NCBI GenBank assembly: GCA_013397455.1
Contig: VYZB01000015.1
Location: 2,399,607-2,463,606, forward strand
Direction: 5' to 3'
DNA: 64,000 nt
Source: Crotophaga sulcirostris
Taxonomy: Eukaryota; Chordata; Aves; Cuculiformes; Crotophagidae
Made by a program: the position numbers and the translations under genes. Under the pieces are notes generated by a model. It was not told where the DNA came from, did no database searches, and worked only from the letters and a program-made list of their open reading frames with translations. This document shows, in pieces, positions 1 through 14,300 of the stretch (positions are counted from its first letter, which is position 1; each line of letters opens with the position of its first letter).

Positions 1-3000
1 GCTCCTCCTTGCGCAAGATGCTGGATGTCAGAGGCAGCCATGGCCTTACAGGCTGATTGGGAGCATGAATTACATTTGCAGGACGATGGCAAAAGGGGAG
101 TTATGGGAAAAGGAAACTGGCACAAGTATAAACACACCACTAAGAGAAGGAGCTTCCCTAGGGTTACAGATACATATTGCAATGGTTTGGGACATATAAT
201 TTCCTTGCAATATAATATTTAATTGTATCACATTAACATTCCTGTGCTGTAGTAAAATGTGCTATTGTAGCATGTTTTGACATGAGCTCTAGGTTTTGGC
301 CAAGGGATGGTTTTCACTGTTAGTGCCATTGTGTGGCTGCTTGCAGTAACTACATTTCATGTACGCTTTGCTCAGAAAGAGGAACTCAAAACCTTTTGTT
401 TCAAGAAAAAAAGCTTCTGAAACACAGGCTGCAGCATGGGACCCAGGAAATCCACCTTTCCAATGGTACAAGGGAGCTGAACTTTTTCCTTCCCTGCCCC
501 TACTGTATGTGAGGTTAAAGTGTTAAGATCTAAGCTAGCAGAGAAGGTGGTGGTAAGAGGAAGGAGGGGGCTGGGGGCAGTGCCAGTGCTGGGAAAACCT
601 TCTGATTACCTACACAGTTGTTGCCGTGATAATGATTTTTATTTTGTTGTTTTCCTGCAGATGACTCCTCTTATACTGCACTTATACACTGCCAGCTCTC
701 CTTCATTCTCCTTGACGTTAGGACCTATTCTCTGTTCCTTTTCACTATCACTACAACCTCATTCCTTTAGCTCAAATTGTGTGAAAGCTGCCAGCCCCAG
801 CACAGCCAATCATTCTAACAAAGGCAGGTCATGGCTGGTAGTGCTTTTCTTCAGGTTTGCAAGATTTTGCTCTCCTTCATGTATTCCTCACAAGGCACCA
901 CTCTAGAATCCAGTGACAACAGTGAAAGCACAACCAAGTTCTGCTCTGCCATCCTGTTCCTGCCTCAATCCCCCTTACACCCAGCCCCCGAGGCCCGGCA
1001 AACCCTGGGCAGCTCAGCCCACAGCAGCTGCCAGAGGAAGGAAACGTTGGCCCACCAAAGGGAAGGGATGACCAAGACACAGGAGCGAGGTACCCCCTGC
1101 CCACCCACGGCTCATCTACAATCGGAACTTTACTGACATGCCATCCATGCAGAACACAGGGCGGAAGTAGAAGAGCTCACTCCCAAAATCTGGGCAGCCT
1201 CCAAGTTGAGGCAAGGACAAATGTCACTGACCTTTCCAGTATTCCAAGAACTAAAATCCCTCAGCTCCCTTCCGCTCACTGGAGAAATAGCTCAAAACCT
1301 GTTCTCTTTCCAGTCTCCCCCCCAGGGGAAAAAGAGCATCAATCTCTATGCAAGTGTATTTGTTCTGCATGTTCTTTATTTTATATTTTACAAACCGATG
1401 CCAACTTTCAGTCATTGAATCCAGACACTCATGTTAACAATGGATGATTACATTTTCCATCCAAATGCTTTCCCACTAGCACAAGCATTAACTCAAAGTA
1501 CTCTTTTTACAAGCAATAGTGTTGTAACATATAGTAAGATGAAATATTTAAACAGAGAAGATGAAACTGCTTTGCTGGAACCAACAGAGTTACAGCAGTT
1601 TACACCATCAGAGGCCTTGGTCCACAACTGTTCCACCACTCCTGAGCAGCCAAGATGCCGTGCTTGGGCCAATAGGATTTATGGCCATTTTAAATAGAAG
1701 CAAACTTTATCATGTGCGTCGGTAAACTGCTATGCTATTGGACTGCAGGCAGTTGAGTACTTTTCCACTCTTTTTAGCTACTGCTATCAGAAATCATGGG
1801 TTAGTCGATAACTACATTCCTCTGAGATGAGTTTGCCAGCGCACTGAAGGAGATCTGTTCACACTGGGAGGTATTGTCTCCCAGGCTATTCCAAACAATA
1901 CAGAAAACACTGTGTTCTCATTTGAGTACTATGAAGAAAGAGGTCAGTGGATGGGCTTTTAAAGAACTAGTATATGCAATTCCATAAACTATATTCTTTA
2001 AATAAAGAAAAACCCTCTATGTCATGTAGAACTAAATCATGATTCGCTCATGGACTGCATCCAGCATCAGAAATATGGATGAGTTTTGGCTGGGCTTTCT
2101 AAGCAACAGTAAAAAATACTTCATTCTGAGTAGAATTTAAAAAAAAAAATAAGATTACACTAGCATTTGAGGCTACTTCATTCTCATTAGCAAAACGTAA
2201 TGACAAATTCATTGAAATTGAGCAAGATCAAGATATTTGGGACAAGACTTTGCCCTGAGTTAATTCACGCCTCAGAGATCTTGTCCCTGAGTCAACATAG
2301 AGCAAGGAGATGTTAATCGGTCCATACTGCACTGGATTAGTTTTGCCAACCAGGTCAGAGGTAGTCTTTCAGACACTAACTTGGTAGTGATGCTTTAAAT
2401 AGCAGCAGAGTTTATATGCCCCTACATAGCACTTGCTGTGAGGAGCAACACAAATACACATTGGTTTTGAGGTAGCCCTGTAAACCAGCAATGTCCTGAT
2501 GGAAAGCGAAGCAGGCAGGTTTACCTGTTTGTCATTCCAAGCCAGACAGTAAGAAGTGGGTAGACTCCTCATTGCCCAAATTAGAAATCAATGGGCTACA
2601 TTTATGTGCTTTTTGCTCTCGATCATATCATACCTCCTACAAGGGACCTCAGTCTTTGAATCTCCTTCCTACTACTCAGGGTCACTCAGAGCATGTACTT
2701 GTTTTTGAATCACTTGTTCTTACCTCCTCACTTACCTACTGAATCCAAAGTTTCTTTAGCTTTAAAGGCAGCTGGATCAGGCCAGAAAATCAAGAGCAGT
2801 AATTTTCCCAGTAAGAGCTCAGCACAGTCCAACAATGAAACCAGCTTTTAATGAGGTACAGCAGAAAGAACATATGAAACAAAGATAATAATTTTCCATA
2901 GTGGAAGCTTGAACTATTTCACCTACGTGATTCAAATCCTTCAGCAATAGCAGGCCTTAAAATCACAGCTACATTTCTGTCCTCTCATTCCCACCCCTCA

Positions 3001-6000
3001 CCCTCACATTACATGTGAGCAGCCCCAGAGAAGTCCATAGGAGGTGAACAGACAGATTGTCTTCACTGGAACGCAATGGGCTCCACAGCCTGGCATAACT
3101 TGGTTTATCGTGTTCCTGTTATTCTTGCAGGAATTTGTGTCCAAACCAAGATTTTTGCGTCACAGTTCCTGCCAGGGAAAGTCTCCAGGCTGGATCACAC
3201 CCAAGCTTAATGTTGCAGCTTTAAAGAGGCAATTTCAGTTCAGGCATTTGTGTTTTGTTTTTAAATCTAGTATATTTTGCATTGCATAACTATATGAACC
3301 TATGCTCATACCACAGTACAAGACAAAGGAGATGAAAGCAGTAGAGAAGAAAAAGAAATCAAGCAGTAAAATAGCAAGTCTGTATTAAGAGAGATAAAAG
3401 TCTTGCGAACATTCCTCCTTATATGGTTTTTGCAACAGAATCAGGTCTAAGAACAGACTGTAGCATTACTATCTGCCAGCATGATAGCTGCTGGGGCACA
3501 AATCACAAGCATACACAGGCAGGACCAAATACTCACTGGCAGTTGGAACACCATTGCTTTTGTTTCCAGACTCACAGTGCTGCTCGACAGCTCAGGTAGG
3601 CAAAAGGGTCCCACACTGTGTCATTCACAAGTGACAAGAGAAGCAGTGAGAGAGAGTGCATGGCTTAAGATAGAAAACCTGAGATACAGCAGCTATCTAG
3701 AGTAAGGATCTTCATACGGGGGGTTATTGCTCTAAACCCACCAAAGGGCCTTTGGTTGGGCCCTATGCCAGGAGCAAGTAGAAATATTCACTGAATTGCT
3801 ATAAAACATCAGCCTAGGTTCTGTGTAAAATTTTGTGAGCATTCTTTAAAAAAAAAAAACACAGAGGAGAAAAAGAATGAGAAATATTCTTCCTAAAAAG
3901 GGACTTACATTTTTCTGTGAGGCTCATGCAAGGTGGAAAGACTAGAAACATTTTGGAAAAAGTTCCGAGAGATACTAGATTCATCAAAGGGCTCAGCTAG
4001 GATAAGAAACTAAAGGATCTGAGTTATTAGTGCTTGTAGAAGAAATGGTTGCTGGGGAGGAGATAGAAGAGGTACCAACAACAACCACAAAACAGAGTGT
4101 TCTTGCGTTGTGGGCCTGAAATGGACACAGTGCATCACTTACAATCCATCCACATTACACTGCTGGGCAAAAATGGTACCCCTAATGAAATACAGCAGTT
4201 AACCACCTTTCCTAAAAGCCAGTGCAGAGTCTTTCCAGCGCCACTGATGCTGCCACCAGGCAGCTGCAGGCAGCAGGGCTGATGTCTGGACCACTCACCC
4301 CAGAACACCACAGAGAGTCCCGGACTCCCATTAGGCAGAATGGGTTTGGGCAGATGAGCTTTTGCAAATCCAGCCATGACACTGAGAGATGTTTCCCTTC
4401 AGACCTGGGCTATTGCCCAGGAGCAGAGTGGATCGTGCGCTGCAGCCGTGCCAGCCCAAAACACAGTGTCCTGTCCCAAGCTGCAAAGAAGCTGATATGT
4501 GCCTAGGGGAGAAGCATACTTTAACCCATTTTAGCTACTTGTCAAGCAAACATGAGTCAGATCCCTAACATACCAACACATATTAAATGGCAGCCAGAGC
4601 CTGCTAGAGACTGGGACTCCTGCTTCTCATCAGAGTTGAGCCAAGTAGAGCTGAGCGGTTGCCAAGAGTGAAAGTCCCTGTCCTACCTTTTACTCTTGCT
4701 TAGTTACTCACACAGCCTGCAAATATGGGAAAGACAAACCTTAAGAAAATTGAAAGCAATTAGATTATGTTATTGTGGTCATGCTAGTTTTCTGACCATT
4801 CAGCTCCCTGAAGATGTCCAAATGGTCAAGGGAAGCAGTGGGAACATGCAGCCAGGAGAAAAGTCACCATCTCAAAGCAGTCTCATGATCAATTTATTGT
4901 TGGTAGGTTACCTAATCCGGCAAAAAGAAGGGTTACCAATACAGCTACCTGCATAAGCACTAATGCCTGTAAAGGGGAGACTGCGAAAATTGCAGGTGGG
5001 AGCCCGGCACAGAACCACAACTTTGGTAGAAAAATAGCACTCCAGACCATGAGGTTGTGACCACACAGCAGTCCTTGAGGTCACCTCACTCAGTAGCTTG
5101 GGAGGCGAGGAAATCCAGGCATCTCCAGAAAGGGAGAAAAGAAAATAAAAAACATGTTTACTCCTCCTTACACTGGGGAATTATTCCCTACAGTTCTTCC
5201 CTTAGGAGCCCAAGAGCAGCCAGTCCTGCCAAGAGTGCAGCTATTCACGTGTCAGTGGGCACTGAAATGGCAGGGGTGAACCAAGGCAAGGAAGTGTAGG
5301 CTGAGCTGGGAGGCCCATGGCCAAGCCCGAGGTGACAGCCATGCCCATGGTCTGCACAGGGGCCAGAGGAGCACAAACCCACCATGCACTCACACACAGT
5401 GCTGCAAGGGGCACATGAGCTTTGCAGCATGGAAGAGCAGGATAAAATCAGTGTAATTCATTTTCACACAATCTCATGATAGCCTTGGTAGAGCCACACT
5501 ACAGCAGATAAAAAGCTTAGAAATTTTTCATATTAAAGGTCATAGCAAAAGCTAATCTGAATCAAGATCTTTAGGTGATAAGGGACTCTGTTCAGAGGAT
5601 CAGTCTCTTCATTTCCTTTTTGCACCACTGATAGATTCAGCTGGCAAGTTGCAGTCATACAGGTGGCTTAACAATGATGAAGTAGTCATCCCAAGCTGCC
5701 ATACAGTTGCAATAAGAAAAATATACTGACAATAACTGCACAATCTCGACTTAATTATAATGCAGACAAAGATCCTCTTTTCCTTCTTAATCTATACAAA
5801 AACTGTAGCTGAGACTAAGGAAGTCTAGCAACTAACAAATCTAAACCACAGAGAAATAAAAAAGGACTTTAAACAGAATCCATATTTTGAAGCTCGAATG
5901 ATATGATGTCTCTAAAACTCAAACAACCTTTTCTTTTTTATTTTTTTTTTAGTTCTCCTTTGATTTATGTTCAGCCAAGCATATTAGGCACACATTTGGG

Positions 6001-7597
6001 GCCTGGAGATACTACAGGATTCTGAACCAAAAAGCTGGAGCACCTCATGAGTAGAGGAGCAGATGAATCACCCAGGCAGGTCTTGACAGCATCAGCCAAA
6101 GAGACAGAGGGGGCAGGACATCCTTTATTAGCAACCTTGGAGGATGCTAACCTTGTTAACCATCAGCATTGCACCAACTGAACCGCAAATGCACATTCCC
6201 TGCACACCCACACAAGCTCTCAGAACTCACACATAGCTGGGAGCTGGATTGCCATGAGACACGGGCTAGCCAGGTATGGAGGTGGGAGAGAAACCTTCCA
6301 TCTAACCACTACCATTCTCCAACAGATGTGGCTTCCTTTCCGAAGTCAAAAAGCACTCTAAGTTCTCACAATTTATCAGGAAAAGGACCCTTTATAGACA
6401 AGGTAGGGGTTGATTTTAGCTAGAAAGTTTCCCTTTAATCTTGGCTGATGCACACATGGCCACTGGCACCTACAGGTAATTTCTGCCCAGGAAGAAGGGA
6501 AAAGGTTGTTTTTGTGGAGTAAATCCCACATCCCAGACTGATCTTGTCAGTAACTAGTTGAATGGCTCTAGGGAGTCAGCTAGAATTTAGAACCAAATTT
6601 TTTAAAGTGTAAATGTTTGTTATTAAAAAAGAAGAGTTGAATATTTTCAACTACCTGTAATGGTTTGGTAAATTTCCAGGAACTTCTCCCTCATTCCTCG
6701 ACTGAAAATAAAAAACAGACACAAAAGATAGTTTTTGCTGCAGTAGATTCTGTTGAGTACTTACTTTGCTAGCCCATGTAAACTGCAGCCCGGGAGAGTG
6801 TTTTCTGACGCTCCCCTATATAAGGAGTCAAGAAAGTCTCATGCACAGAGAAAAAGAATGGCACTCTGGGCTCCCCAAACTATTGCATTATTTGCTGCTT
6901 GTATGGTATTAATAGAAAATACAGCTAGAGAGACTGGCACAAGGAAAAAAATGTGTTTCTTACTGAGTTGAATGCAGTCTTTTGTATTAAATTAGAGTCC
7001 TATTACTCATCAACATTCAACTTGACCGAAAGCATTGTTTGGTTTTCAGTTTCTCCCTGCATCTTGCATCACCATACCTCTGGTTACTCATACTGAGTGT
7101 GCTCTTGCATGCTAGCAAGTTTGGGTTGATTATTTTTCTAATGATAGTTTGATATGCTGCCTTGTATGGAGCTAGAACTGCTGAGCCAGCCCTGGTACCT
7201 CCAGAGAAAACAGATGGAAAGGACACTTCCAAGCCCCTGCTTTTGGTCCTTTCTTCTTTGCAACTAACCACAGTACATGAATATAGCCCAGACCTTGGCA
7301 ACTATCCGTTCAATATTAACAAATTAATAGCTTTGAAATTCCCCCTTTTCTTTTGTTCTTTGTGCACATGCATGCAAACAAGCCTAGCAACTTGATCTTT
7401 TTTCATCTTGACAAATCCTTCCTCCTGCTCACCTGTTTTCAACAGCACAATGGGGGGTCAACCAGGAAAGCTTCACAAGGCCTAAACAGATTTGTTTAAC
7501 TTGCTTTCAGTTCAGTCCAGATCTTTGTGAGGAAATACACAACAGCTGTGGAAAACAACATCTTTCTTCCGCAAGATCTCCAGGTCACTCTTGTCAA
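1..7597. other. noncoding, no gene recognised
   Basis: No reading frame here exceeds about 130 codons and none resembles a known protein. The longest, plus-strand 520-906, reads as low-complexity Ser/Leu/Pro-rich text without a domain. Short homopolymers occur near 2138-2148 (A), 3847-3859 (A) and 5933-5951 (T). A TATA-like element lies at 6817-6825. No young CR1, LTR or SINE was recognised by eye. This looks like intergenic or intronic vertebrate DNA, although spliced exons of a long noncoding RNA cannot be excluded from sequence alone. Confidence 0.7.
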
Positions 7598-8379
7598 GTG
7601 AAATTGTGGCCCAAATGTGAGCATGTACAAGCACGTGGGCACCAGTATGGGTGCTCCAGAGAGCATGGCTGCTTTCTGGAAAGATCATTGAAGTTGCAGT
7701 CGCTTTGCCCTGCACAGCAGCACACTGATACAGAAGAGAGACCGGGCCAGATTCATTATGACCAGCCAGCATCACGCTGCTCAGGAACAAGGCCCGACTT
7801 TTCCTGCCGCTTCCCGGGCTGGCACTGCTTCAGAGGCCACCCGTGGCGATTGTGCAGCCCAGACAGGGCCCCGTCGAGGCTCCCCTTGCAAAGCTGTCTG
7901 AGGGAAGGGATTGTTTTATTTATGGGATGGGAGGAAAAAATAAAGCTCCAATGTTGTTTTTCATTTGGGATGAAGAGGAGGAAGAGAGCTCTCTTATTTT
8001 TGGTAGCTAAAGTGTGTTCACAGTACATTGCTTTCAAAGGGAGAAAAGGAAGCATGGAGGCAGAGTACCAGTCATGCCCAAGAATTTTGGGCAGGACCCT
8101 CTCCTGGAGGTGGGCGATCCTCATCAAAAACATTCCAGCAAAATGCAACAGATGGAGTACAGTATCCCACATCTCACAGCATGCCATAATTCCATGGCCA
8201 TCGGACAAAAGCAGTACAGTAGCAGGGGAGGACCAGCATCCTCCATCTTGTGAATCTGCCCTGCCTTTGTGTGGCATCTTGTGCAATTCAATGAGGTACT
8301 TTGTTTCAGGGAAAAACGAAATGTTTACTTGACCCAAAATGAACTTCAAGGTTTCAAATTCACCAATAAGCCATGACAA
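7598..8379. other. block open on both strands, function unknown
   Basis: A plus-strand frame of 244 codons (7598-8332) overlaps a minus-strand frame of 207 codons (7756-8379); these are the two longest frames in the window. The local sequence is richer in G+C than its surroundings, which lengthens chance open frames. Neither translation shows a signal peptide, a membrane segment set, a zinc-binding pattern or any family motif I recognise. The plus frame is rich in Cys, Trp and Arg, as expected of noncoding DNA read as protein. I see no convincing splice junctions or Kozak context that would favour one strand. It could be a chance open region, an exon of a noncoding RNA or, least likely, an unrecognised lineage-specific gene. 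Confidence 0.25.
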
Positions 8380-11300
8380 AAAATGTGGTTTTGAGTCAAT
8401 GCCTCCAATTTATTTTCACATTTATGTGTTGACAGCCAAACAAACAAACAAAAAAAAAGCATTCACACAACACATTTCTGTCTTCCACTTGTTTTTCACA
8501 TGAATGAGATTACTTATTTCTAGTTACTAGACCCAGGAAACTTTTCTAGATTTTATTTTAAAAGTAAATAGAAATGCTTGGGAGAAGGGTTAAGATTATA
8601 CTAAGCATGGATAAATTTTATTTAGCAACTCTGTCCCTTGGAGAAGGCTTAGTACTGTTTATTTTATCTGCTACATTTAACTGGACAGACTCCATATTCC
8701 ATTGCAGTTCAGAGACGGTATATTTCATCCTGCAATGCTAATTTGTAGTTAATTATTAAAATCAAACATGTTTGGTTAAAGTCAAGAATACAACAAAATT
8801 TATGATACTGTCCACATCCTTAAGAATCAATGTCATTTTATTCTGAATTTCCATAAGAGAAAATAACCATTTTAAAATGCAAACTTGTAGATACAATGGA
8901 AAATGAATTCCATTCAGATGATGTAATTAACCCCCAGTATAAATAATCTGTGGTGTATATTGTAATATGATAATGTGAAAGTCCAAAAGAACTCATTCCC
9001 AGACCACATCAGAAAATCTACTGAGTCAACAACTGTAGCAGAAAATAACAGCACGCGTTAAAGAAGCAGAACTTTAAAGCAGGTTAGTTCAAGCTGTACG
9101 GCATTTAAAATGTCACTGGCAAGATTAAATATGACCATTCACACTCAGATGCTACATGAATTCACTCCATAAAACTTGGTGCATAAGATCTACATGTGAA
9201 GCGACAACTAGTTCAACTTGTTATGTCAAACTACTGTACCTTGAAGAATGTTCCTGTCTCTGTTCTGTGTTATCACCACCAGTTCTTAAATCATTTAAAA
9301 GGAAAATTATTTATTTTATACATTTGGTTAAAAATTGTTTAAATTACTCTAAGCAAACGCATCGGAAGCTTACTTTATCGTCTAAAGATTCTCTATGCAC
9401 ATAGGATGTGGCTACAGAACAAATGTAAGGAACTGAAATGAAAAAAAGAGCATTATTACTGCAATAAAGATGTAGCTTCAACAGTTCTATCAGATCAAAA
9501 AACCAGCATTAAGTGGGACATAAGTGACTCAACTTTATATGTAGAAACAGTGCAAGAACCATATGGTAGCAATTACTAGAAGTGCATAGTTCACTTTTTC
9601 TTGACAAGAGCCACATGGCTTTTTTAATCTATTGTATCACATATATGATGTAACAGTATATCAATGCAAATCAAACAAATGCAGAGCAACTTTCCAGCTG
9701 AGGTTCCAGACACACAGAAGTCATGCAGCTCCAACTTCTGAGTCTTATTCCTAGCTCAGTCCTCAACGCTCACGTTTCCTCTTGCTAGCCGTGATGTTAA
9801 AAATGCATGGTTTAAATCACCAGAGAAAGGAAAGAAACCACCACCACATTTATTATGAATTCCAACACCACAGCAAAACTGAACACAGGAAAAAAGGATC
9901 TTACTCCAGAAGCCACACAGAGTGATCACTTCAGGAAGGAGTTACTTATCGCTCCTTAGCGAGTACAGAGGTGCCCCTCTCCCACAGCAATACCTTTACC
10001 ACGCAGCTTGATTTGACATCAGCCTGCCACTTGGCCTTCAGTCTTAAGACTACAGCAGGGAAACGAAATTCAGCAAAAGCCCCAACTACTAAGCATGGGT
10101 ATATGGCACTACATGGAAAAAGTAGCCAAGATGAAATGGCTGTTGGTCAGTCCTGCCAAAAATTTCCCAGGTGCTGTGCACTTAAAATTCAGTATGGTGA
10201 TGCTTTAGAAACACTTCATTTCAACTTTCTTGATTTCTTTTTGAGACATGTAATATCTAAAAGCTGTAAGAAAACTGTCATGACCCTGTAACATAACGCA
10301 TTCATCTTGTGCGAGTTCATGATGGTGGGTCTAAACCACTCCAGAGAGGATACTGACAGGTTAAGTGTGTGTCAAAAGTCAGGCTGGAGCTCTGAGAAGA
10401 ATGATCAGGGAATGATCCAAAACTTTATACCACAGCATCCCAAAGGGAAACATAGTGTCTGGGATTCCCTGGTGAGGATTACCCTTTGCTCAAGGCCAGC
10501 AGCAGGTGCAAGGCCCTGCTCCGCTCTTACCTGCTCCTGTGACTACACTAGCATCAGACCACAAAATAAAAACATCTGCTTTGCAGACTATTTGCTTCTT
10601 CTAGAATACTCTTGTTTTGTTATTCCTTTCAGGATCTTATTTCCTGGGCACATAGCTGAATGCTGGGCCTTTGGCCAGTCCAACCACTCCCTGCTGTGCT
10701 CTCACTCCGCAACCCAAAACACTAAGTTTGTCTCACCTTAACAACTTTGACTGCCAAGAGGTGTTGTGCTATCCCTTGTGGCAGTGACCTGCTACTCCAG
10801 CCACCACCCCTGTCCCTACCAGCTCCCTCTCTGCATCAGCTGCACTGTTGTGCATCATCTGCTGCCAAGAGCAAAGCCTGCTTGCAGTACCAACTGCCTC
10901 AGTGTAACTACACAGCCACCGCTGATGGTGTGATTAGGAGCACATCAGGCCCTTATTGCACTGTTCAGGATGAAAGTGAAAAGGAGCTGGGAGAGATTTC
11001 TACTCTGCAACTGCTGAGAATACCTTCAAGAGGCCCTGGGTGACAGTTGGGTCTGTAAAGAAGGCAACTACCAAAAAACAGCTCCATGGTGCAGTATTGC
11101 TCATAACGCATGGGCACAAAGCAGTCACCTTGATGCCATACAAGCTGGGACACTTCATGTCTTGCACCAGTCAGCGATGTTGTCACATTGACTTGCTGTC
11201 TTGGTAGTGGTCATTCAAAAAATGCAATTGCAGACTATACCTGCCTGACTCAAGCCTGAGCCACCAGTTCTATTACATTGCACAGAACCAATTTCAATAA

Positions 11301-14300
11301 TCCAAATTAATTCTAATTAATTGGGAAAGATGTGGCAGCATCATAAAAAGTAAAATTATACTTCACATTTGAGGTTTGGATTTTGCACAATTCACAGATC
11401 TTAATTTTATAACTATACATTAAGGTCAAACCAGCAAAGGGATTAAGTTAAGCTAGTTTCTACTTGAATGAACAGAAAAGGGCTCCCATCATTGTCTCAT
11501 CAAACAACTTGGTTTTATAAATCACATATAAATAAGATGAATATTTATAAATCCAGAAAAATTAACCAAGTCTTTCTCATTCCGTTAAGTCTACAAAGTT
11601 TAGATGTGGCAGGAAAGTGAGCTAATATAAAATTATCATTTGGGTCAGCATATCTATTTACAGTGTTCAATTACACGATCATATCATTTTGCACAGCCTT
11701 CTTTATATTGGCAAGCTATAAAAGAGCTTCTTCGAATGGAACCATTGTTCTGCTGCATGCTCTAAGAATAGCATAAACTCTATATAAGGCCTCAGCTCCA
11801 GGGCTGTGCAGACGACCTGCCTTGATAAATTCAGAAGTTTCCTATTGCAACAAAGTTCCTTCCTCCTTTCTCTTCCCAGTCTCTCTTGCCCAAATATACC
11901 AAACTATATTTGGGTCAAGCAGTCCCCAGCTCCCACATAGATTAGGTACTGATCATCTGTCTTTTCTTTCCTAGAACAGAAAACTGCATTTTATTATTTC
12001 CAAATTTGAGAGTCTGTTCTTTCTTTTTTAATCATATTTAGCCTAGTTTGTCAAAATATAACAGTAGTAAATGTTATTTGCAGGTCAGTGTTTTCACTTC
12101 CTTGCTAAGGGATGCTGACAGAAAGCTTTCCAGGGCTCCTAACCAGCTCTGGACCACTCTTTTTTTTTGTTACCGGGTGATGGTTTATCCGTAACAGAGC
12201 AGTGGTACTACATCCCTGAGCTTATCATCACAAAATCATTGTGAAGTCTACTAGAAAACCTTATTTAGGATACTTCGTACTTTCTAACAGAAGTTAAAAC
12301 ATAGTGATCAATAGTACAAAGGTTTTTAAAGTAGCTACAAAGTTCTGTTCCATATTTAGATGGTGACAGCACAGAAGGAAAAAAAAAAGAAAAGAACAGC
12401 TTCTTATTTTCTGGTTAGTTAAAGAAACTTTAATAATACTAGTGTTGGTGATGTTTGATAATACATTTGATAATATGGAGGGTGAGTAACAAAAATAAAA
12501 CATGAACTGGCAGGCAATTTTAAACAGCCAAGAAATAGAGAGTCCTCTACTAACATATTTATGATCAAGCAAAAGGTAGTGGTTTGCCAACAAATTGGAC
12601 TTCTCAGAAAAATTACATAGATGTATTTTGATGACAGTTTATGATCCCTTTTGTCCATTCTAACAAGCTGCCAATACCATTTTGAATGTGTACACTTGGG
12701 CCTTCTCTCCACCTCCCTGTTGGGCTAACACTGCAGGGAGCAGTAGGACAGAATTATCAAGACAGATCTTCCCACTTCAGTACAGTTCCACTGAAATTAG
12801 ATCATTCGGAGCAACTGGATGGTTCCCACTGAAGGAAAATTGTTTTTGTCAGGGGCGTGGTTCCCCTAGACCAAATCACCTGGCTCCTGAAGGGTGCAAG
12901 AGGGTATACAGGGAGGTAACAGAAGAAGCAAAGGCAGCAACTTTTTTTTATTACTGTCACAGATTTTCAATATCTTCCCAAACCAGGGTTTCAGTGAAGG
13001 AAAAGGGTAAATCATATCTTACACAGCTCAACTAGACTTCCAGGAAGTCCCGAGGGCACGGTGACCTCCAGAAACAGGAGAAGCTTTAGCAAGTCTGCTT
13101 TGCTCTCTGCTTGCAAAGGCCCATACTTAAACCCTCAGCAAAGCAACTGTGGGACAAAAACCACCTGTGTAAAGCTTTTGGTATCTGTAAGGGTTTGCTA
13201 GTGCTTCTCAAAAACCTCCTAAAGAAATAATATGTAAAAGGGAGGACAGTGTGATTCGCAAATATCACTGGAGGCAACACCAGATGAGTGCTTATCCCCA
13301 AGGTCCAGAAATGTTTGACAGATACTAGGGAAATCAATCCAAGGAGTCACCAAGAGGCCAGATTTCATCACAGTGAATGAACAAAAGTTATGTGAGAGTA
13401 TTTTTTTTTTTCAGATCTATAGATGTTTTCAAAACTATGCAGACTGTTTCCATGCAATTTCTTCCAATCTAACTCACTCTGCATCCCAAACACGCAGACC
13501 GGGAATGCAGTAGTCTGGCACGAACTGCTCATGAGAGGGAAGAGGACCCAGCTGCTATTTATACCTGTTACACACTACTATCCACTTTCTTAACAAATGA
13601 CTTCAGACTGTGGCATGGACAGACACTTAAGGGACAGATCCTTGGTTTATTTCAGTTTTAGAAATCCAATCAGTACATTCTTTGAAGAAACAGCTCCTAG
13701 AAAAGCCGTGTGTAAGCTTATAGAGCTAGATTTTTAAATCGTGTGAGTTTTGATCTGTCTCTGGTCCCTCTAGAGTTATTTTGGCCAGCACTCTCAGTAT
13801 CTGAGAATCTCACAGATAGTATTACAACAGGGACATTTCTTCAAACACACACTCTGATGCACTGTGGAGACACTTTAAAGAACCCAAGTGCTCTGGAATT
13901 GGAGAGACCATGAAAGATATAGAAAAATACAGGCAGTGTAGCCATATTTCAATAGACCCCTTCAAGTCCCACTGAGTTGCTGGAAATATTTGTGTTGGAT
14001 CAAAGAATATCTTCTGAATAAATAAATGGAGGAAGTTTGGCTGATAGAGCTGAGACCATCTGAAAACATAAAGTAAGACAAAAATGCTTTTGCTAATAGC
14101 TACAGTGCTTATCGCTTTATCCGGACATTCCCCTTTCATGTACTTGAAAATTCTACATTGATAAATAATATTAGAACATTATTTAAACAAACGTGCTGTT
14201 TCTGTCCTCAAGCAGTGACAGTCATCTGTGTAGCAGTGCTAAGAAACAAGGTCCAGGAACATCTAAGAAAGCAGAAAGGAAAAGGGAAAAGGAAAGAGAA

